Of a stretch of 64,000 bases of DNA, positions 51,041 through 63,888 are shown piece after piece. Location of the stretch: the NCBI GenBank assembly GCA_964057225.1, contig OZ059897.1, positions 22,072,001 to 22,136,000 of the forward strand. Direction: 5' to 3'. Numbering within the stretch: position 1 is the first letter of the stretch; each line of letters begins with the position of its first letter. The DNA is from Auanema rhodensis (lineage: Eukaryota > Nematoda > Chromadorea > Rhabditida > Rhabditidae). A model generated the notes under the pieces. It was given only the letters and a program-made list of their open reading frames with translations. It was not told the origin of the DNA and ran no database searches. A program made the position numbers and the translations under genes.

Positions 51041-54032
51041 TATTAGTCTAAAAACAAATTTTTATTGATATTGGTGCATGGTAACCATGACTTTGAAATT
51101 TACGTGAACTTTAATTTATGCTAATTAAATGTACACGTGATGTGCACTTGGTATGTAACTCGCTTCACGTGAAAGATGAAGAGATGCGGTTTTCAAAATT
51201 AGATTCCCCATGTCCATATTAGTCTAAAAACAAATTTTTATTGATATTGGTTCATGGTAACTATGACTTTGAAATTTACGTGAACTTTAATTTATGCTAA
51301 TTAAATGTACACGTGATGTGCACTTGGTATGTAACTCGCTTCACGTGAAAGATAAAGAGATGCGGTTTTCAAAATTAGATTCCCCATGTCCATATTAGTC
51401 TAAAAACAAATTTTTATTGATATTGGTTCATGGTAACCATGACTTTGAAATTTACGTGAACTTTAATTTATGCTAATTAAATGTACACGTGATGTGCACT
51501 TGGTATGTAACTCGCTTCACGTGAAAGATAAAGAGATGTGGTTTTCAAAATTAGATTCCCCATGTCCATATTAGTCTAAAAACAAATTTTTATTGATATT
51601 GGTGCATGGTAACCATGACTTTGAAATTTACGTGAACTTTAATTTATGCTAATTAAATGTACACGTGATGTGCACTTGGTATGTAACTCGCTTCACGTGA
51701 AAGATAAAGAGATGCGGTTTTCAAAATTAGATTCCCCATGTCCATATTAGTCTAAAAACAAATTTTTATTGATATTGCTTCATGGTAACCATGACTTTGA
51801 AATTTACGTGAACTTTAATTTATGCTAATTAATTGTACACGTGATGTGCACTTGGTATGTAACTCGCTTCACGTGAAAGATAAAGAGATGCGGTTTTCAA
51901 AATTAGATTCCCCATGTCCATATTAGTCTAAAAACAAATTTTTATTGATATTGGTTCATGGTAACCATGACTTTGAAATTTACGTGAACTTTAATTTATG
52001 CTAATTAAATGTACACGTGATGTGCACTTGGTATGTAACTCGCTTCACGTGAAAGATAAAGAGATGCGGTTTTCAAAATTAGATTCCCCATGTCCATATT
52101 AGTCTAAAAACAAATTTTTATTGATATTAGTTCATGGTAACCATGACTTTGAAATTTACGTGAACTTTAATTTATGCTAATTAAATGTACACTTGATGTG
52201 CACTTGGTATGTAACTCGCTTCACGTGAAAGATAAAGAGATGCGGTTTTCAAAATTAGATTCCCCATGTCCATATTAGTCTAAAAACAAATTTTTATTGA
52301 TATTGGTTCATGGTAACCATGACTTTGAAATTTACGTGAACTTTAATTTATGCTAATTAAATGTACACGTGATGTGCACTTGGTATGTAACTCGCTTCAC
52401 GTGAAAGATAAAGAGATGTGGTTTTCAAAATTAGATTCCCCATGTCCATATTAGTCTAAAAACAAATTTTTATTGATATTGCTTCATGGTAACCATGACT
52501 TTGAAATTTACGTGAACTTTAATTTATGCTAATTAATTGTACACGTGATGTGCACTTGGTATGTAACTCGCTTCACGTGAAAGAAAAAGAGATGCGGTTT
52601 TCAAAATTAGATTCCCCATGTCCATATTAGTCTAAAAACAAATTTTTATTGATATTGGTGCATGGTAACCATGACTTTGAAATTTACGTGAACTTTAATT
52701 TATGCTAATTAAATGTACACGTGATGTGCACTTGGTATGTAACTCGCTTCACGTGAAAGATGAAGAGATGCGGTTTTCAAAATTAGATTCCCCATGTCCA
52801 TATTAGTCTAAAAACAAATTTTTATTGATATTGGTTCATGGTAACCATGACTTTGAAATTTACGTGAACTTTAATTTATGCTAATTAAATGTACACGTGA
52901 TGTGCACTTGGTATGTAACTCGCTTCACGTGAAAGATAAAGAGATGCGGTTTTCAAAATTAGATTCCCCATGTCCATATTAGTCTAAAAACAAATTTTTA
53001 TTGATATTGGTTCATGGTAACCATGACTTTGAAATTTACGTGAACTTTAATTTATGCTAATTAAATGTACACGTGATGTGCACTTGGTATGTAACTCGCT
53101 TCACGTGAAAGATAAAGAGATGTGGTTTTCAAAATTAGATTCCCCATGTCCATATTAGTCTAAAAACAAATTTTTATTGATATTGGTGCATGGTAACCAT
53201 GACTTTGAAATTTACGTGAACTTTAATTTATGCTAATTAAATGTACACGTGATGTGCACTTGGTATGTAACTCGCTTCACGTGAAAGATAAAGAGATGCG
53301 GTTTTCAAAATTAGATTCCCCATGTCCATATTAGTCTAAAAACAAATTTTTATTGATATTGCTTCATGGTAACCATGACTTTGAAATTTACGTGAACTTT
53401 AATTTATGCTAATTAACTGTACACGTGATGTGCACTTGGTATGTAACTCGCTTCACGTGAAAGATAAAGAGATGCGGTTTTCAAAATTAGATTCCCCATG
53501 TCCATATTAGTCTAAAAACAAATTTTTATTGATATTGGTTCATGGTAACCATGACTTTGAAATTTACGTGAACTTTAATTTATGCTAATTAAATGTACAC
53601 GTGATGTGCACTTGGTATGTAACTCGCTTCACGTGAAAGATAAAGAGATGCGGTTTTCAAAATTAGATTCCCCATGTCCATATTAGTCTAAAAACAAATT
53701 TTTATTGATATTAGTTCATGGTAACCATGACTTTGAAATTTACGTGAACTTTAATTTATGCTAATTAAATGTACACGTGATGTGCACTTGGTATGTAACT
53801 CGCTTCACGTGAAAGATAAAGAGATGTGGTTTTCAAAATTAGATTCCCCATGTCCATATTAGTCTAAAAACAAATTTTTATTGATATTGCTTCATGGTAA
53901 CCATGACTTTGAAATTTACGTGAACTTTAATTTATGCTAATTAATTGTACACGTGATGTGCACTTGGTATGTAACTCGCTTCACGTGAAAGAAAAAGAGA
54001 TGCGGTTTTCAAAATTAGATTCCCCATGTCCA
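51041..54032 (+). repeat. 9-monomer unit and shortened 8-monomer copy (monomers 291-299, 300-307)
   Basis: First unit: GGTG with A138G; GGTT; C147T; GGTG; GCTT with A89T; GGTT; AGTT; C147T; GCTT with A89T and T137A. The second (52625-54032) has the same order, but AGTT and C147T are merged in monomer 306, so it is one monomer shorter. Monomer 304 has A89C where 295 has A89T. Monomers 308-310 start a third copy. Monomers 355-361 near the right end show the same seven-monomer start. Confidence 0.82.
53681..53856 (+). repeat. Chimeric monomer 306 (AGTT front, C147T back)
   Basis: In the longer unit AGTT (297) and C147T (298) are in consecutive monomers. Here both are in one, and the following monomer is the GCTT type expected after C147T. 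This is a one-monomer deletion with its junction between positions 36 and 147. The same combined type also occurs in monomers 244, 276, 332 and 343. Confidence 0.8.
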
Positions 54033-56496
54033 TATTAGTCTAAAAACAAATTTTTATTGATATTGGTGCATGGTAACCATGACTTTGAAATTTACGTGAA
54101 CTTTAATTTATGCTAATTAAATGTACACGTGATGTGCACTTGGTATGTAACTCGCTTCACGTGAAAGATGAAGAGATGCGGTTTTCAAAATTAGATTCCC
54201 CATGTCCATATTAGTCTAAAAACAAATTTTTATTGATATTGGTTCATGGTAACCATGACTTTGAAATTTACGTGAACTTTAATTTATGCTAATTAAATGT
54301 ACACGTGATGTGCACTTGGTATGTAACTCGCTTCACGTGAAAGATAAAGAGATGCGGTTTTCAAAATTAGATTCCCCATGTCCATATTAGTCTAAAAACA
54401 AATTTTTATTGATATTGGTTCATGGTAACCATGACTTTGAAATTTACGTGAACTTTAATTTATGCTAATTAAATGTACACGTGATGTGCACTTGGTATGT
54501 AACTCGCTTCACGTGAAAGATAAAGAGATGTGGTTTTCAAAATTAGATTCCCCATGTCCATATTAGTCTAAAAACAAATTTTTATTGATATTGGTTCATG
54601 GTAACCATGACTTTGAAATTTACGTGAACTTTAATTTATGCTAATTAAATGTACACGTGATGTGCACTTGGTATGTAACTCGCTTCACGTGAAAGATAAA
54701 GAGATGCGGTTTTCAAAATTAGATTCCCCATGTCCATATTAGTCTAAAAACAAATTTTTATTGATATTAGTTCATGGTAACCATGACTTTGAAATTTACG
54801 TGAACTTTAATTTATGCTAATTAAATGTACACGTGATGTGCACTTGGTATGTAACTCGCTTCACGTGAAAGATAAAGAGATGCGGTTTTCAAAATTAGAT
54901 TCCCCATGTCCATATTAGTCTAAAAACAAATTTTTATTGATATTGGTTCATGGTAACCATGACTTTGAAATTTACGTGAACTTTAATTTATGCTAATTAA
55001 ATGTACACGTGATGTGCACTTGGTATGTAACTCGCTTCACGTGAAAGATAAAGAGATGTGGTTTTCAAAATTAGATTCCCCATGTCCATATTAGTCTAAA
55101 AACAAATTTTTATTGATATTGCTTCATGGTAACCATGACTTTGAAATTTACGTGAACTTTAATTTATGCTAATTAATTGTACACGTGATGTGCACTTGGT
55201 ATGTAACTCGCTTCACGTGAAAGATAAAGAGATGCGGTTTTCAAAATTAGATTCCCCATGTCCATATTAGTCTAAAAACAAATTTTTATTGATATTGGTG
55301 CATGGTAACCATGACTTTGAAATTTACGTGAACTTTAATTTATGCTAATTAAATGTACACGTGATGTGCACTTGGTATGTAACTCGCTTCACGTGAAAGA
55401 AAAAGAGATGCGGTTTTCAAAATTAGATTCCCCATGTCCATATTAGTCTAAAAACAAATTTTTATTGATATTGGTGCATGGTAACCATGACTTTGAAATT
55501 TACGTGAACTTTAATTTATGCTAATTAAATGTACACGTGATGTGCACTTGGTATGTAACACGCTTCACGTGAAAGATGAAGAGATGCGGTTTTCAAAATT
55601 AGATTCCCCATGTCCATATTAGTCTAAAAACAAATTTTTATTGATATTGGTTCATGGTAACCATGACTTTGAAATTTACGTGAACTTTAATTTATGCTAA
55701 TTAAATGTACACGTGATGTGCACTTGGTATGTAACTCGCTTCACGTGAAAGATAAAGAGATGCGGTTTTCAAAATTAGATTCCCCATGTCCATATTAGTC
55801 TAAAAACAAATTTTTATTGATATTGGTGCATGGTAACCATGACTTTGAAATTTACGTGAACTTTAATTTATGCTAATTAAATGTACACGTGATGTGCACT
55901 TGGTATGTAACTCGCTTCACGTGAAAGATAAAGAGATGCGGTTTTCAAAATTAGATTCCCCATGTCCATATTAGTCTAAAAACAAATTTTTATTGATATT
56001 GGTTCATGGTAACCATGACTTTGAAATTTACGTGAACTTTAATTTATGCTAATTAAATGTACACGTGATGTGCACTTGGTATGTAACTCGCTTCACGTGA
56101 AAGATAAAGAGATGCGGTTTTCAAAATTAGATTCCCCATGTCCATATTAGTCTAAAAACAAATTTTTATTGATATTAGTTCATGGTAACCATGACTTTGA
56201 AATTTACGTGAACTTTAATTTATGCTAATTAAATGTACACGTGATGTGCACTTGGTATGTAACTCGCTTCACGTGAAAGATAAAGAGATGCGGTTTTCAA
56301 AATTAGATTCCCCATGTCCATATTAGTCTAAAAACAAATTTTTATTGATATTGGTTCATGGTAACCATGACTTTGAAATTTACGTGAACTTTAATTTATG
56401 CTAATTAAATGTACACGTGATGTGCACTTGGTATGTAACTCGCTTCACGTGAAAGATAAAGAGATGTGGTTTTCAAAATTAGATTCCCCATGTCCA
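54033..56496 (+). repeat. Transition stretch (monomers 308-321)
   Basis: Here T137A changes partner. In 299 and 307 it sits on the GCTT/A89T monomer; from 315 on it sits on the GGTG monomer after it, and 314 is GCTT/A89T with normal T137. AGTT and C147T are separate monomers (312-313, 320-321). Monomer 316 has a private T120A. Confidence 0.75.
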
Positions 56497-58432
56497 TATT
56501 AGTCTAAAAACAAATTTTTATTGATATTGCTTCATGGTAACCATGACTTTGAAATTTACGTGAACTTTAATTTATGCTAATTAATTGTACACGTGATGTG
56601 CACTTGGTATGTAACTCGCTTCACGTGAAAGATAAAGAGATGCGGTTTTCAAAATTAGATTCCCCATGTCCATATTAGTCTAAAAACAAATTTTTATTGA
56701 TATTGGTGCATGGTAACCATGACTTTGAAATTTACGTGAACTTTAATTTATGCTAATTAAATGTACACGTGATGTGCACTTGGTATGTAACTCGCTTCAC
56801 GTGAAAGAAAAAGAGATGCGGTTTTCAAAATTAGATTCCCCATGTCCATATTAGTCTAAAAACAAATTTTTATTGATATTGGTGCATGGTAACCATGACT
56901 TTGAAATTTACGTGAACTTTAATTTATGCTAATTAAATGTACACGTGATGTGCACTTGGTATGTAACTCGCTTCACGTGAAAGATAAAGAGATGCGGTTT
57001 TCAAAATTAGATTCCCCATGTCCATATTAGTCTAAAAACAAATTTTTATTGATATTGGTTCATGGTAACCATGACTTTGAAATTTACGTGAACTTTAATT
57101 TATGCTAATTAAATGTACACGTGATGTGCACTTGGTATGTAACTCGCTTCACGTGAAAGATAAAGAGATGCGGTTTTCAAAATTAGATTCCCCATGTCCA
57201 TATTAGTCTAAAAACAAATTTTTATTGATATTGGTTCATGGTAACCATGACTTTGAAATTTACGTGAACTTTAATTTATGCTAATTAAATGTACACGTGA
57301 TGTGCACTTGGTATGTAACTCGCTTCACGTGAAAGATAAAGAGATGCGGTTTTCAAAATTAGATTCCCCATGTCCATATTAGTCTAAAAACAAATTTTTA
57401 TTGATATTGGTTCATGGTAACCATGACTTTGAAATTTACGTGAACTTTAATTTATGCTAATTAAATGTACACGTGATGTGCACTTGGTATGTAACTCGCT
57501 TCACGTGAAAGATAAAGAGATGTGGTTTTCAAAATTAGATTCCCCATGTCCATATTAGTCTAAAAACAAATTTTTATTGATATTGCTTCTTGGTAACCAT
57601 GACTTTGAAATTTACGTGAACTTTAATTTATGCTAATTAATTGTACACGTGATGTGCACTTGGTATGTAACTCGCTTCACGTGAAAGATAAAGAGATGCG
57701 GTTTTCAAAATTAGATTCCCCATGTCCATATTAGTCTAAAAACAAATTTTTATTGATATTGGTGCATGGTAACCATGACTTTGAAATTTACGTGAACTTT
57801 AATTTATGCTAATTAAATGTACACGTGATGTGCACTTGGTATGTAACTCGCTTCACGTGAAAGAAAAAGAGATGCGGTTTTCAAAATTAGATTCCCCATG
57901 TCCATATTAGTCTAAAAACAAATTTTTATTGATATTGGTGCATGGTAACCATGACTTTGAAATTTACGTGAACTTTAATTTATGCTAATTAAATGTACAC
58001 GTGATGTGCACTTGGTATGTAACTCGCTTCACGTGAAAGATAAAGAGATGCGGTTTTCAAAATTAGATTCCCCATGTCCATATTAGTCCAAAAACAAATT
58101 TTTATTGATATTGGTTCATGGTAACCATGACTTTGAAATTTACGTGAACTTTAATTTATGCTAATTAAATGTACACGTGATGTGCACTTGGTATGTAACT
58201 CGCTTCACGTGAAAGATAAAGAGATGCGGTTTTCAAAATTAGATTCCCCATGTCCATATTAGTCTAAAAACAAATTTTTATTGATATTAGTTCATGGTAA
58301 CCATGACTTTGAAATTTACGTGAACTTTAATTTATGCTAATTAAATGTACACGTGATGTGCACTTGGTATGTAACTCGCTTCACGTGAAAGATAAAGAGA
58401 TGTGGTTTTCAAAATTAGATTCCCCATGTCCA
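56497..58432 (+). repeat. 11-monomer block, copy 1 (monomers 322-332)
   Basis: Two related sub-blocks of 6 and 5 monomers. First: GCTT with A89T; GGTG with T137A; GGTG; GGTT; GGTT; GGTT with C147T. Second: GCTT with A89T; GGTG with T137A; GGTG; GGTT; AGTT with C147T. The 5-monomer sub-block is short because AGTT and C147T are in the same monomer. Private changes: A38T in 328 and T9C in 331. Confidence 0.88.
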
Positions 58433-60368
58433 TATTAGTCTAAAAACAAATTTTTATTGATATTGCTTCATGGTAACCATGACTTTGAAATTTACGTGAA
58501 CTTTAATTTATGCTAATTAATTGTACACGTGATGTGCACTTGGTATGTAACTCGCTTCACGTGAAAGATAAAGAGATGCGGTTTTCAAAATTAGATTCCC
58601 CATGTCCATATTAGTCTAAAAACAAATTTTTATTGATATTGGTGCATGGTAACCATGACTTTGAAATTTACGTGAACTTTAATTTATGCTAATTAAATGT
58701 ACACGTGATGTGCACTTGGTATGTAACTCGCTTCACGTGAAAGAAAAAGAGATGCGGTTTTCAAAATTAGATTCCCCATGTCCATATTAGTCTAAAAACA
58801 AATTTTTATTGATATTGGTGCATGGTAACCATGACTTTGAAATTTACGTGAACTTTAATTTATGCTAATTAAATGTACACGTGATGTGCACTTGGTATGT
58901 AACTCGCTTCACGTGAAAGATAAAGAGATGCGGTTTTCAAAATTAGATTCCCCATGTCCATATTAGTCTAAAAACAAATTTTTATTGATATTGGTTCATG
59001 GTAACCATGACTTTGAAATTTACGTGAACTTTAATTTATGCTAATTAAATGTACACGTGATGTGCACTTGGTATGTAACTCGCTTCACGTGAAAGATAAA
59101 GAGATGCGGTTTTCAAAATTAGATTCCCCATGTCCATATTAGTCTAAAAACAAATTTTTATTGATATTGGTTCATGGTAACCATGACTTTGAAATTTACG
59201 TGAACTTTAATTTATGCTAATTAAATGTACACGTGATGTGCACTTGGTATGTAACTCGCTTCACGTGAAAGATAAAGAGATGCGGTTTTCAAAATTAGAT
59301 TCCCCATGTCCATATTAGTCTAAAAACAAATTTTTATTGATATTGGTTCATGGTAACCATGACTTTGAAATTTACGTGAACTTTAATTTATGCTAATTAA
59401 ATGTACACGTGATGTGCACTTGGTATGTAACTCGCTTCACGTGAAAGATAAAGAGATGTGGTTTTCAAAATTAGATTCCCCATGTCCATATTAGTCTAAA
59501 AACAAATTTTTATTGATATTGCTTCATGGTAACCATGACTTTGAAATTTACGTGAACTTTAATTTATGCTAATTAATTGTACACGTGATGTGCACTTGGT
59601 ATGTAACTCGCTTCACGTGAAAGATAAAGAGATGCGGTTTTCAAAATTAGATTCCCCATGTCCATATTAGTCTAAAAACAAATTTTTATTGATATTGGTG
59701 CATGGTAACCATGACTTTGAAATTTACGTGAACTTTAATTTATGCTAATTAAATGTACACGTGATGTGCACTTGGTATGTAACTCGCTTCACGTGAAAGA
59801 AAAAGAGATGCGGTTTTCAAAATTAGATTCCCCATGTCCATATTAGTCTAAAAACAAATTTTTATTGATATTGGTGCATGGTAACCATGACTTTGAAATT
59901 TACGTGAACTTTAATTTATGCTAATTAAATGTACACGTGATGTGCACTTGGTATGTAACTCGCTTCACGTGAAAGATAAAGAGATGCGGTTTTCAAAATT
60001 AGATTCCCCATGTCCATATTAGTCTAAAAACAAATTTTTATTGATATTGGTTCATGGTAACCATGACTTTGAAATTTACGTGAACTTTAATTTATGCTAA
60101 TTAAATGTACACGTGATGTGCACTTGGTATGTAACTCGCTTCACGTGAAAGATAAAGAGATGCGGTTTTCAAAATTAGATTCCCCATGTCCATATTAGTC
60201 TAAAAACAAATTTTTATTGATATTAGTTCATGGTAACCATGACTTTGAAATTTACGTGAACTTTAATTTATGCTAATTAAATGTACACGTGATGTGCACT
60301 TGGTATGTAACTCGCTTCACGTGAAAGATAAAGAGATGTGGTTTTCAAAATTAGATTCCCCATGTCCA
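58433..60368 (+). repeat. 11-monomer block, copy 2 (monomers 333-343)
   Basis: Repeats the 6+5 order of copy 1 at 1,936 bp, class by class, without the private A38T and T9C. Monomer 344 begins another GCTT/A89T unit, but 345 is GGTT with C147T rather than GGTG with T137A, so the register stops at about 60544. Confidence 0.88.
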
Positions 60369-61776
60369 TATTAGTCTAAAAACAAATTTTTATTGATATT
60401 GCTTCATGGTAACCATGACTTTGAAATTTACGTGAACTTTAATTTATGCTAATTAATTGTACACGTGATGTGCACTTGGTATGTAACTCGCTTCACGTGA
60501 AAGATAAAGAGATGCGGTTTTCAAAATTAGATTCCCCATGTCCATATTAGTCTAAAAACAAATTTTTATTGATATTGGTTCATGGTAACCATGACTTTGA
60601 AATTTACGTGAACTTTAATTTATGCTAATTAAATGTACACGTGATGTGCACTTGGTATGTAACTCGCTTCACGTGAAAGATAAAGAGATGTGGTTTTCAA
60701 AATTAGATTCCCCATGTCCATATTAGTCTAAAAACAAATTTTTATTGATATTGCTTCATGGTAACCATGACTTTGAAATTTACGTGAACTTTAATTTATG
60801 CTAATTAAATGTACACGTGATGTGCACTTGGTATGTAACTCGCTTCACGTGAAAGATAAAGAGATGCGGTTTTCAAAATTAGATTCCCCATGTCCATATT
60901 AGTCTAAAAACAAATTTTTATTGATATTGGTTCATGGTAACCATGACTTTGAAATTTACGTGAACTTTAATTTATGCTAATTAAATGTACACGTGATGTG
61001 CACTTGGTATGTAACTCGCTTCACGTGAAAGATAAAGAGATGCGGTTTTCAAAATTAGATTCCCCATGTCCATATTAGTCTAAAAACAAATTTTTATTGA
61101 TATTGGTGCATGGTAACCATGACTTTGAAATTTACGTGAACTTTAATTTATGCTAATTAAATGTACACGTGATGTGCACTTGGTATGTAACTCGCTTCAC
61201 GTGAAAGATAAAGAGATGCGGTTTTCAAAATTAGATTCCCCATGTCCATATTAGTCTAAAAACAAATTTTTATTGATATTAGTTCATGGTAACCATGACT
61301 TTGAAATTTACGTGAACTTTAATTTATGCTAATTAAATGTACACGTGATGTGCACTTGGTATGTAACTCGCTTCACGTGAAAGATAAAGATATGCGGTTT
61401 TCAAAATTAGATTCCCCATGTCCATATTAGTCTAAAAACAAATTTTTATTGATATTGGTTCATGGTAACCATGACTTTGAAATTTACGTGAACTTTAATT
61501 TATGCTAATTAAATGTACACGTGATGTGCACTTGGTATGTAACTCGCTTCACGTGAAAGATAAAGAGATGTGGTTTTCAAAATTAGATTCCCCATGTCCA
61601 TATTAGTCTAAAAACAAATTTTTATTGATATTGCTTCATGGTAACCATGACTTTGAAATTTACGTGAACTTTAATTTATGCTAATTAATTGTACACGTGA
61701 TGTGCACTTGGTATGTAACTCGCTTCACGTGAAAGATAAAGAGATGCGGTTTTCAAAATTAGATTCCCCATGTCCA
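60369..61776 (+). repeat. Mixed stretch (monomers 344-351)
   Basis: Order: GCTT/A89T; GGTT/C147T; GCTT; GGTT; GGTG; AGTT with private G143T; GGTT/C147T; GCTT/A89T. The C147T-then-GCTT linkage is kept, but there is no tandem period. Confidence 0.68.
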
Positions 61777-62832
61777 TATTAGTCTAAAAACAAATTTTTA
61801 TTGATATTGGTGCATGGTAACCATGACTTTGAAATTTACGTGAACTTTAATTTATGCTAATTAAATGTACACGTGATGTGCACTTGGTATGTAACTCGCT
61901 TCACGTGAAAGATGAAGAGATGCGGTTTTCAAAATTAGATTCCCCATGTCCATATTAGTCTAAAAACAAATTTTTATTGATATTGGTTCATGGTAACCAT
62001 GACTTTGAAATTTACGTGAACTTTAATTTATGCTAATTAAATGTACACGTGATGTGCACTTGGTATGTAACTCGCTTCACGTGAAAGATAAAGAGATGCG
62101 GTTTTCAAAATTAGATTCCCCATGTCCATATTAGTCTAAAAACAAATTTTTATTGATATTGGTTCATGGTAACCATGACTTTGAAATTTACGTGAACTTT
62201 AATTTATGCTAATTAAATGTACACGTGATGTGCACTTGGTATGTAACTCGCTTCACGTGAAAGATAAAGAGATGCGGTTTTCAAAATTAGATTCCCCATG
62301 TCCATATTAGTCTAAAAACAAATTTTTATTGATATTGGTGCATGGTAACCATGACTTTGAAATTTACGTGAACTTTAATTTATGCTAATTAAATGTACAC
62401 GTGATGTGCACTTGGTATGTAACTCGCTTCACGTGAAAGATGAAGAGATGCGGTTTTCAAAATTAGATTCCCCATGTCCATATTAGTCTAAAAACAAATT
62501 TTTATTGATATTGGTTCATGGTAACCATGACTTTGAAATTTACGTGAACTTTAATTTATGCTAATTAAATGTACACGTGATGTGCACTTGGTATGTAACT
62601 CGCTTCACGTGAAAGATAAAGAGATGCGGTTTTCAAAATTAGATTCCCCATGTCCATATTAGTCTAAAAACAAATTTTTATTGATATTGGTTCATGGTAA
62701 CCATGACTTTGAAATTTACGTGAACTTTAATTTATGCTAATTAAATGTACACGTGATGTGCACTTGGTATGTAACTCGCTTCACGTGAAAGATAAAGAGA
62801 TGTGGTTTTCAAAATTAGATTCCCCATGTCCA
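61777..62832 (+). repeat. 3-monomer repeat (monomers 352-354 and 355-357)
   Basis: GGTG with A138G followed by two GGTT monomers occurs at 61777-62304 and 62305-62832. The second copy's last monomer carries C147T, the first's does not. Confidence 0.75.
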
Positions 62833-63888
62833 TATTAGTCTAAAAACAAATTTTTATTGATATTGGTGCATGGTAACCATGACTTTGAAATTTACGTGAA
62901 CTTTAATTTATGCTAATTAAATGTACACGTGATGTGCACTTGGTATGTAACTCGCTTCACGTGAAAGATAAAGAGATGCGGTTTTCAAAATTAGATTCCC
63001 CATGTCCATATTAGTCTAAAAACAAATTTTTATTGATATTGCTTCATGGTAACCATGACTTTGAAATTTACGTGAACTTTAATTTATGCTAATTAATTGT
63101 ACACGTGATGTGCACTTGGTATGTAACTCGCTTCACGTGAAAGATAAAGAGATGCGGTTTTCAAAATTAGATTCCCCATGTCCATATTAGTCTAAAAACA
63201 AATTTTTATTGATATTGGTTCATGGTAACCATGACTTTGAAATTTACGTGAACTTTAATTTATGCTAATTAAATGTACACGTGATGTGCACTTGGTATGT
63301 AACTCGCTTCACGTGAAAGATAAAGAGATGCGGTTTTCAAAATTAGATTCCCCATGTCCATATTAGTCTAAAAACAAATTTTTATTGATATTAGTTCATG
63401 GTAACCATGACTTTGAAATTTACGTGAACTTTAATTTATGCTAATTAAATGTACACGTGATGTGCACTTGGTATGTAACTCGCTTCACGTGAAAGATAAA
63501 GAGATGCGGTTTTCAAAATTAGATTCCCCATGTCCATATTAGTCTAAAAACAAATTTTTATTGATATTGGTTCATGGTAACCATGACTTTGAAATTTACG
63601 TGAACTTTAATTTATGCTAATTAAATGTACACGTGATGTGCACTTGGTATGTAACTCGCTTCACGTGAAAGATAAAGAGATGCGGTTTTCAAAATTAGAT
63701 TCCCCATGTCCATATTAGTCTAAAAACAAATTTTTATTGATATTAGTTCATGGTAACCATGACTTTGAAATTTACGTGAACTTTAATTTATGCTAATTAA
63801 ATGTACACGTGATGTGCACTTGGTATGTAACTCGCTTCACGTGAAAGATAAAGAGATGCGGTTTTCAAAATTAGATTCCCCATGTCCA
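62833..63888 (+). repeat. Mixed stretch ending in AGTT/GGTT alternation (monomers 358-363)
   Basis: GGTG; GCTT with A89T; GGTT; AGTT; GGTT; AGTT. Monomers 355-361 match 291-297, 64 monomers upstream, class by class. Confidence 0.7.

Noticed and set aside
63185-63888. True 2-monomer higher-order repeat from the AGTT/GGTT alternation
   Set aside because: Only two cycles (GGTT, AGTT, GGTT, AGTT) with no other linked marker; too little to separate from chance ordering of common classes.
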